Below are positions 7,572-12,670 of a stretch of 12,670 nucleotides of DNA, piece by piece. A model generated the notes under the pieces. That model was not told the origin of the DNA. It did not search any database and was given only the letters and a program-made list of their open reading frames with translations. Position numbers and translations under genes: made by a program. Every line of letters begins with the position of its first letter. Position 1 is the stretch's first letter. The DNA is from Tardiphaga sp. (GTDB lineage: Bacteria; Pseudomonadota; Alphaproteobacteria; Rhizobiales; Xanthobacteraceae), in the NCBI GenBank assembly GCA_014377915.1, contig JACMOT010000177.1, positions 1-12,670 of the forward strand, in the 5' to 3' direction.

Positions 7572-9077
7572 CTACCTTCTCACGATCGTCCCGCTCTTGC
7601 CCACCAGCCGCGCCAACTGCTTGAAGCGGCTGCCGACGCGATCGGCAACGAGATCGACCATGCGATGCTCGAACACCAGCATCAGCTTGCGATCTTCCGA
7701 CTTGAAATGCGTGGCCGGCAGCACGCCGGGCCGCGCCGCGGATATCAGATGCGCCACCCGGAACATGGCGCCGAGGACGCGGGCGCGCTCGACCTGGGCC
7801 GGGGTCACCAGCGCCCGCACCAATTCCGGCGGCTCATTCTCGGCGCTGAAGCCGGCATAGCGGTAATAGACCGATAGCGCCAGAAAGGCGCGGCCGTGAT
7901 GGTCGACCGATCCGAAATTGCCATTGGTGATGAGATGCAGCGTCTGCTCGCCGCGGTAGTCCGGATGCACCCGCCAGCCGATGTCGGACAAAAGGCAGGC
8001 AACGCGGCGCAGCCGGCGCTCTTCCTCGGTTTCCTTCAACTTCGCAACGCGAACAAAGCGGTCACTCCAGTCGCTGAGCTCCTGGCCGTGACGCGCCGAA
8101 CGCGACAGCAATCCGTTCAGCCCCTGCGCCGCCATAACCAGACCATCCTGCGCGCGCACCGCCGTCGGCAACATCTCGAACAGCAGACCTTCGCGCACGC
8201 CATAGGTCGAGAACACGATGGCCTTTGGCTTGGCGGTCAGGATGATGTGTTCGAGCACCAGCGCGGCATAGACCAGCAACGGCTGTCGCGCTTCGGCAAT
8301 GGCGTCGATATTGGCGAGGATATTGGCGGTAGCCAGCCGCCTCAGCCGCCGCACGAAATCCAGCGCTTCGACGGCCGGCAACGTGTAGCCGTGCATCACG
8401 CGCAGCGGATATCCGCTCTGGACGATATGCAGCCGCGCCAGCGCGCGCCAGGTGCCGCCGACCGCATAGAAATTGCGACCTAGCGCCGTGGTCAATTGCG
8501 TCACGCCGGTGAGCGCGGTCTTGACGATTTTCTCGGCGCGCTTGGGCGATTTCTCCGAGGCATCCTGCAGCGCCAGGCTACCGAGCGGCAGCGTGATGCC
8601 CGTTCGAACCGAATTGCCCTTCACGTCGATCAGCTCGAGCGAGCCGCCGCCGAGATCGCCAACCAGGCCGTCCGGCTTGTGAATTCCGGAAATAACGCCC
8701 AGCGCCGACAGCTTGGCCTCGCGCGGCCCCGAGATGATCTGGATCGCGCAGCCGCAAATCTTTTCCGCCGCGGCGATGAAATCCGGCCCGTTACTGGCGT
8801 CGCGCGCCGCCGCCGTCGCAATGGCGTGTACGCTGCCGACCTGCATGATCTTGCACAGCGCACGAAACCGCCGTAGCGCGGTGAGCGCCTTGGCTACCGC
8901 GTCAGCGGCCAGCAGGCCGGTCGATTGCACCTCGCGCCCGAGGCCGCACAACGCCTTTTCATTGAACAGGGTGACCAGGCTACGCGACAGCGTTTCGTAG
9001 ACGACGAGACGGACGGAGTTGGAACCGATGTCGATTACCGCGACGCTGGCAGCGCGCTTTCGAGGACGCGCTACCAT
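7572..9077 (-). CDS. ppx: Exopolyphosphatase, Ppx/GppA family
   Basis: This 501-residue enzyme removes terminal phosphates from polyphosphate (and possibly pppGpp) in the cytoplasm. The actin-like ASKHA core shows the first phosphate-binding loop VIDIGSNSVRLVVYE (14-28), the segment AIATAAARDASNGPDF (85-100), the catalytic Glu120 in SGPREAKLSALG, and the second loop GLVGDLGGGSLEL (137-149). The C-terminal half is the HD-like helical domain, with HPDYRGEQTLHLI and DHHGRAFLALSVYYR. Length fits alphaproteobacterial Ppx. The ATG at 9077 has AAGGA 9 nt upstream, and that ribosome site overlaps the TAA stop of ppk. The 12 nt spacing and overlap suggest translational coupling with ppk. I cannot tell from the sequence whether it prefers polyphosphate or pppGpp; the ppk neighbour favours polyphosphate. 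Confidence 0.95.
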   Translation of the reverse strand: MVARPRKRAASVAVIDIGSNSVRLVVYETLSRSLVTLFNEKALCGLGREVQSTGLLAADAVAKALTALRRFRALCKIMQVGSVHAIATAAARDASNGPDFIAAAEKICGCAIQIISGPREAKLSALGVISGIHKPDGLVGDLGGGSLELIDVKGNSVRTGITLPLGSLALQDASEKSPKRAEKIVKTALTGVTQLTTALGRNFYAVGGTWRALARLHIVQSGYPLRVMHGYTLPAVEALDFVRRLRRLATANILANIDAIAEARQPLLVYAALVLEHIILTAKPKAIVFSTYGVREGLLFEMLPTAVRAQDGLVMAAQGLNGLLSRSARHGQELSDWSDRFVRVAKLKETEEERRLRRVACLLSDIGWRVHPDYRGEQTLHLITNGNFGSVDHHGRAFLALSVYYRYAGFSAENEPPELVRALVTPAQVERARVLGAMFRVAHLISAARPGVLPATHFKSEDRKLMLVFEHRMVDLVADRVGSRFKQLARLVGKSGTIVRR

Positions 9078-9089
9078 GTGGCGGATTCC

Positions 9090-11291
9090 TTAGGACGATT
9101 GCTCGCGCTCTGCCTTGCGGGTGAGCCGACGTGGCGAAGATTTCTCAAGCGACTTTCCACGGCCAGACAGACTCGGATTGGTCATGAAGTAATCGTGCAG
9201 ATTGAAGGGCTCCTCGCCCTTCGCGGCCTTCATACGCGTTGACGATCCATCCGGCAACAACTGCCAGCTCTGCTCGGTGTCCTTCAGATTAGCTACCATG
9301 ATCTGTTCGAGCACTTGCGTATGCACCGTCGGATTTTGCAGCGGGCACAGCACCTCGACGCGACGATCGAGATTGCGCGGCATCATGTCGGCGGACGAGA
9401 TGTAGATGACGGCCTTGTTGCTTGGCAGGCCATGTCCCATGCCGAAGCAATAGACCCGGCCGTGTTCGAGAAAGCGGCCGATGATCGACTTGACGCGGAT
9501 GTTTTCCGACAGGCCCGGCACGCCGGGCCGCAGGCAGCAGATTCCGCGCACGATCAGTTCGATCGACACCCCGGCATTCGACGCGTCATACAGGGCGTCG
9601 ATGATATCCGGATCGACCAGCGAGTTCATCTTGAGCCAGATCGCACCTGGCTTTCCGGCACGGGCGAACGCCGCCTCGCCCTGGATGTGTTCGATCATTC
9701 GCTTGCGCAGGGTCAGCGGCGATACCGCCATCTTTTCGATGTCGCTCGGCTCCGCGTAGCCAGTAATATAATTAAATACCCGCGCCGCATCGCGTCCGAT
9801 CGCGGGATCGGACGTGAAATACGACAGGTCGGTATAGATGCGCGCGGTGACCGGATGGTAGTTGCCGGTACCGGTGTGCACATAGGTGGCCAGCGTGCCG
9901 CCCTCGCGGCGGACCACCAGCGACAGCTTGGCGTGGGTCTTCAATTCCAGGAAGCCGTAGACCACCTGGACGCCGGCACGCTCGAGATCGCGGGCCCAGC
10001 GGATATTGGCTTCCTCGTCGAAACGCGCCCGCAATTCGACCAGCGCCGTCACCGATTTGCCGGCCTCCGCCGCTTCCACCAGCGTACGCACGATCGGCGA
10101 ATTATTGGAGGTGCGGTACAGGGTCTGCTTGATCGCGACCACATCGGGATCGCGCGCCGCCTGTTGCAGGAACTGAACGACGACGTCGAAGGATTCATAG
10201 GGGTGATGGACCACGAGGTCCTTCTGCCGGATCGCCGCGAAGATATCGCCGCCATGATCGCGGACCCGTTCCGGATGTCGCGGCACATAGGGCACGAATT
10301 CGAGGTCGGGGCGGTCGAGCCGGGTCAGTTGCGACAGCTCGTTCATGGCCAGCACGCCGTCAACCAGAAGAATCTCGTCGTCGGTCGTCGACAATGCCCG
10401 CTGCACGAAGGCACGCAATTCGGCCGGCATCGTCGCTTCGATCTCGAGTCGGATCACCGAACCGCGACGACGCCGCTTCAGCGCCGATTCGAACAACCGC
10501 ACCAGATCCTCGGCCTCTTCCTCGACTTCCAGTTCACTGTCGCGGATGATCCGGAAGGCACCCAGCCCCTTGACGACATAGCCCGGAAACAGCCGCCCGA
10601 TGAACAGGCCGGTAGCCTGCTCCAGCGTGATCAGCCGCGTCGAGCCGTCCTTGCCGGGATTCGGCAGCCTAATAAAGCGATCGATTTTGCCGGGCATGCG
10701 GATCAGCGCGTTCATCGGCTTGCCGTCGGCGACCCGCGCCAATTGCAGGGCGATGGTGAAGCCGAGGCTTGGGATGAACGGGAACGGATGCGCAGGGTCG
10801 ATCGCGAGCGGGGTCAGCAGCGGAAAAATATTGTGGAGGAAATGATCCTCGATCCAGCTCCGCTCGCTCTTGGTGGCGTCCTTGCCATCGAGCAGCACGA
10901 TGCCGACATCGGCCAGCATGCTGCGCTGGTCGCGCCAGATCGCCTGTTGGTCCTTGCCAAGCCGGGACACCGCCTCGTTGATCAGCACCAGTTGCTCGGT
11001 CGGCGTCAGCCCGTCGGGGCTGCGCTCGGTAATCCCCTCGCGGATCTGGGCTTTCAGGCCGGCAACCCGGACCATGAAAAATTCGTCGAGATTGTTGGCG
11101 GAAATCGACAGGAAGCGTACGCGCTCCAGCGCCGGATGGCCGGCATTGACCGATTCTTCCAGCACGCGACGATTGAAGTGCAACCACGACAGCTCGCGGT
11201 TGATGAACCGGTCGGGTCCCGAAGCGATCACCTCCGGTGGCTTCGCTTCACCATTTTTCTCTTCAATATCAATATCTTGCACGGAGTCCAT
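9090..11291 (-). CDS. ppk: Polyphosphate kinase 1
   Basis: This enzyme reversibly polymerises the gamma-phosphate of ATP into polyphosphate. With the chosen start it has 733 residues. The N-terminal domain begins [20 protein letters not shown] and has the signature [17 protein letters not shown]. The two PLD-like catalytic domains carry the phospho-accepting His453 ([12 protein letters not shown]) and the second catalytic His610 ([11 protein letters not shown]). Other conserved blocks are [19 protein letters not shown] and [17 protein letters not shown]. The C-terminus is a basic tail. The frame is open to a TTG at 11345, with ATGs at 11315, 11306 and 11291. I chose 11291 ([11 protein letters not shown]) because it resembles related enzymes, has GGATGGA about 9 nt upstream, and leaves room for the PhoB box at 11362-11379; none of the starts has a strong ribosome site. 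It leads the ppk-ppx pair. Confidence 0.94.
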   Translation of the reverse strand: MDSVQDIDIEEKNGEAKPPEVIASGPDRFINRELSWLHFNRRVLEESVNAGHPALERVRFLSISANNLDEFFMVRVAGLKAQIREGITERSPDGLTPTEQLVLINEAVSRLGKDQQAIWRDQRSMLADVGIVLLDGKDATKSERSWIEDHFLHNIFPLLTPLAIDPAHPFPFIPSLGFTIALQLARVADGKPMNALIRMPGKIDRFIRLPNPGKDGSTRLITLEQATGLFIGRLFPGYVVKGLGAFRIIRDSELEVEEEAEDLVRLFESALKRRRRGSVIRLEIEATMPAELRAFVQRALSTTDDEILLVDGVLAMNELSQLTRLDRPDLEFVPYVPRHPERVRDHGGDIFAAIRQKDLVVHHPYESFDVVVQFLQQAARDPDVVAIKQTLYRTSNNSPIVRTLVEAAEAGKSVTALVELRARFDEEANIRWARDLERAGVQVVYGFLELKTHAKLSLVVRREGGTLATYVHTGTGNYHPVTARIYTDLSYFTSDPAIGRDAARVFNYITGYAEPSDIEKMAVSPLTLRKRMIEHIQGEAAFARAGKPGAIWLKMNSLVDPDIIDALYDASNAGVSIELIVRGICCLRPGVPGLSENIRVKSIIGRFLEHGRVYCFGMGHGLPSNKAVIYISSADMMPRNLDRRVEVLCPLQNPTVHTQVLEQIMVANLKDTEQSWQLLPDGSSTRMKAAKGEEPFNLHDYFMTNPSLSGRGKSLEKSSPRRLTRKAEREQSS

Positions 11292-11361
11292 CAGGTAACT
11301 ATCCATCCAGTTCATGCGGCCGTGCGATGCAGGCAATCCGCCCAAACCATGTGCTACGCGG

Positions 11362-11379
11362 GTGACGTTCCAATGACAT
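11362..11379 (-). promoter_or_regulatory. Candidate PhoB (Pho) box upstream of ppk
   Basis: On the minus strand this reads ATGTCATTGGAACGTCAC. Against the Pho box consensus CTGTCAT-N4-CTGTCAC, two 7 bp direct repeats match at 6/7 (ATGTCAT) and 5/7 (ACGTCAC) with the required 4 bp spacer. It ends 70 bp before the ATG at 11291 and points at ppk. The -10 expected about 10 bp further on is weak (CATGGT). PhoB control of ppk is known in other bacteria, which supports the reading; binding here is inference. Confidence 0.55.
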
Positions 11380-11405
11380 GATCAACCTGCCAAAGCCGCC
11401 GTCAA
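11378..11405 (-). promoter_or_regulatory. Possible sigma70 promoter for ppk
   Basis: On the minus strand TTGACG (11405-11400, five of six -35 bases) is followed after 16 bp by GATCAT (11383-11378, four of six -10 bases). It would start transcription within the candidate PhoB box. If both are real, this would be a basal promoter and the Pho box would drive a second, inducible start. The -35 also touches the edge of the palindrome at 11402-11424. Confidence 0.3.
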
Positions 11406-11424
11406 GCCGCATAATGCCGCTTGA
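11402..11424. repeat. 23 bp near-perfect palindrome between hdaA and ppk
   Basis: Half-sites TCAAGC-c-GCAT and ATGC-c-GCTTGA surround a central A, with one mismatched pair (positions 7 and 17). It begins 10 bp after the hdaA stop on the minus strand. No U-run follows, so a simple intrinsic terminator is unlikely. It could be the binding site of a dimeric regulator overlapping the ppk -35, or an mRNA 3'-end hairpin for hdaA. Confidence 0.45.
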
Positions 11425-11433
11425 GGGGCTAAG

Positions 11434-12111
11434 TCAGCCGCCGCGCAGCAGTTCCGCGGCCAATGCGCGCGTCACCGGACGGCCAAGCCGCAACGCTTCG
11501 GCATCGAGCCGTCCTACGGTTTCGCGGGCCGCGGCGAACGAGCGCTCGATCCGGCTGGCGAGAAAGCTGACCACGTTTTCGTCGATGGCTAGCTGACGAT
11601 CGGCGCAGAACTTGACGATCAAGGCGCGAAACAACTGATCGTCTGGCGGCAGCAATTGCACCACCGGTATGGCGCGCAGCCGCGAGCGCAGGTCGCGCAA
11701 CTCGATCGGCAGCGCCACCGGCGCCACCCGGGCGGTGATCAGCACGGAGGCCTCGTCCTCGCGGGCTAAATTCAGCAAATGAAACAGCGCGCGTTCGTCG
11801 AACGCGCCGAGGTTGAGGTCCTCCACCACCAGCGCCCCGGTCGCCAGCGCGCCGGGCACGGCCGCGGCGGTAAGCGCATGTGACGCAATCGACCGTGCTC
11901 CGGATTGCTCGGCCCAGATCGACGCCAGATGGCTCTTGCCCGAGCCTTCGGGGCCGATCAGCAGCATCACCCGGTTGGGCCAGTCCGGCCAGCGATCGAT
12001 TAGTCCGAGCGCGTCTGCATTGGCGGGACCCTCAAGAAAATTGTCGCGCGATAGGCTTTCCGCGTGGGGCAGAGCAAACGCCAGTTGACGGGGGGGAACG
12101 CGGGCTTCCAA
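11434..12111 (-). CDS. hdaA: DnaA-related replication-initiation regulator HdaA (Hda family)
   Basis: This 225-residue AAA+ protein, a truncated DnaA relative, works with the DNA-loaded sliding clamp to promote ATP hydrolysis by DnaA and prevent re-initiation. It shows an N-terminal clamp-binding motif QLAFALP (9-15), Walker A GPEGSGKS (53-60), a Walker B-type strand ALVVEDL (93-99), an arginine-rich Box VII segment ELRDLRSRLRA (137-147) and a sensor II helix AARETVGRLD (194-203). It lacks the DnaA C-terminal DNA-binding domain, as expected for Hda. The start is TTG at 12109-12111, with GGAG 7 nt upstream; there is no better ATG, and the clamp motif must lie close to the N-terminus. It is 48 nt downstream of the phosphatidyltransferase on the same strand, so the two probably share a transcript. 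It ends in TGA. Confidence 0.9.
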   Translation of the reverse strand: MEARVPPRQLAFALPHAESLSRDNFLEGPANADALGLIDRWPDWPNRVMLLIGPEGSGKSHLASIWAEQSGARSIASHALTAAAVPGALATGALVVEDLNLGAFDERALFHLLNLAREDEASVLITARVAPVALPIELRDLRSRLRAIPVVQLLPPDDQLFRALIVKFCADRQLAIDENVVSFLASRIERSFAAARETVGRLDAEALRLGRPVTRALAAELLRGG

Positions 12112-12159
12112 GCAGCTACTCCAAACCGGACGCCCGGCTTCGTTGCCTCAATCGAGAAT

Positions 12160-12670
12160 TCAGTGATCCGGCTCGATCGTACTCATATGGCGCATCCAGC
12201 CGACCAGATAGAAGGCCACGGACAGCAGCGTCAACACCGTAACAAAACCCATCAGAATCAAGTCGTAAGGGGACGAATCGAAACCAAATCCGAGGGCCGC
12301 CAGAACCAAGGCGGCGAACGCGACCTGGGCCACGGTGTTGAGCTTCGACACCATCAAGGGCTTCATCGGGATCGGCTTGCCGAACAACCATGACACAATC
12401 ACGGCGCCCACGATCATGATATCGCGCGACACCACCAGAATCACGATCCAGCGCGGCACCGCGCCCCAGATGCCGAGCGCGACATAGATCGAGACCAGCA
12501 ACGCCTTGTCGGCGAGCGGATCAAGCAGCGCGCCGAGCCCGCTGGCCATGTTGAACCGCTTGGCCAGAAAACCATCGACGGCATCGCTGATGCCGGCAAT
12601 GACGAATACCGCGAAGGCGATTTCCATCTGATTGGCCGCGATCGCCCAGACAATGACCGGCACCAGAAGG
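12160..12670 (-). CDS. CDP-alcohol phosphatidyltransferase family membrane protein (5' end outside window)
   Basis: About 169 C-terminal residues are visible. This integral membrane enzyme family joins a CDP-activated lipid to an alcohol to make phospholipids. The signature D-x2-DG-x2-A-(R/K)-x8-G-x3-D-x3-D is present as SDAVDGFLAKRF followed by SGLGALLDPLADK, with Lys in place of the common Arg after Ala. Hydrophobic helices follow: SIYVALGIWGAVPRWIVILV, DIMIVGAVIVSWLF, VAQVAFAALVLAALGF and LILMGFVTVLTLLSVAFYLV. The GTG at 12661-12663 is an internal Val, since the codons before it (LL) continue the first helix (LLVPVIVWAI), so the true start lies beyond the window. It could be a PgsA-type phosphatidylglycerophosphate synthase or a related lipid synthase; the substrate cannot be decided here. 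It ends in TGA, 48 nt before hdaA. Confidence 0.88.
   Translation of the reverse strand, partial: LLVPVIVWAIAANQMEIAFAVFVIAGISDAVDGFLAKRFNMASGLGALLDPLADKALLVSIYVALGIWGAVPRWIVILVVSRDIMIVGAVIVSWLFGKPIPMKPLMVSKLNTVAQVAFAALVLAALGFGFDSSPYDLILMGFVTVLTLLSVAFYLVGWMRHMSTIEPDH

Noticed and set aside
9315..11381. 688-codon open frame on the plus strand, antisense to ppk
   Set aside because: It is exactly opposite a fully recognisable ppk, has Arg/His/Asp-rich composition typical of antisense frames in GC-rich genes, and shows no domain.
12660..12663. GTG at 12661-12663 as start of the phosphatidyltransferase
   Set aside because: The codons before it continue the hydrophobic first helix (LLVPVIVW), so this Val is internal and the gene extends past the window.
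1..12670. Mobile element, CRISPR, tRNA/rRNA, defence or toxin-antitoxin system
   Set aside because: Read on both strands, I found no transposase, integrase, direct-repeat array, tRNA cloverleaf or small paired genes; gene content is core metabolism and housekeeping.

Overview
The window looks like a piece of the core chromosome of a high-GC alphaproteobacterium, most likely in the Bradyrhizobium / Rhodopseudomonas / Afipia group (Nitrobacteraceae). The protein sequences, the gene order and a 'CGTCnTTGCGAGG ... CCTCGCAATGACG' palindromic repeat all point that way. This is inferred from recognised families, not from a database search. Most genes are housekeeping, and I see no phage, IS, CRISPR or defence genes. 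I do not find a convincing undescribed system. The unusual material is damage-like or junction-like sequence in the first 2 kb and some regulatory DNA further on.

Layout. Positions 1-138 (+) are a fragment of one malic enzyme. It runs straight into the 3'-truncated N-terminal part of a second, related malic enzyme on the opposite strand (132-656, -), giving an inverted tail-to-tail junction inside 10 bp of shared sequence. Next on the minus strand is aspS (aspartyl-tRNA synthetase, 710-2482). It is full length but broken by an in-frame TGA at a normally conserved Cys codon, with an odd motif 2 just beside it. A 455 bp divergent spacer separates aspS from a chemoreceptor gene (2938-4617, +). 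Then come selO (protein adenylyltransferase, 4678-6153, +) and rnd (ribonuclease D, 6256-7404, +).

After rnd the direction changes. A palindromic REP-like element (7427-7550) lies between the convergent ends of rnd and ppx. The minus strand then carries, in transcription order, a CDP-alcohol phosphatidyltransferase (cut by the window end), hdaA (DnaA-related regulator of replication initiation), ppk (polyphosphate kinase) and ppx (exopolyphosphatase). ppk and ppx are 12 nt apart and very probably co-transcribed: one makes polyphosphate, the other degrades it. The spacer between hdaA and ppk holds a good candidate PhoB box, a possible sigma70 promoter and a 23 bp near-perfect palindrome, so ppk-ppx probably responds to phosphate limitation independently of hdaA.

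The large open frames lying antisense to ppk and selO, and others like them, are by-products of GC-rich codon use and were left out.
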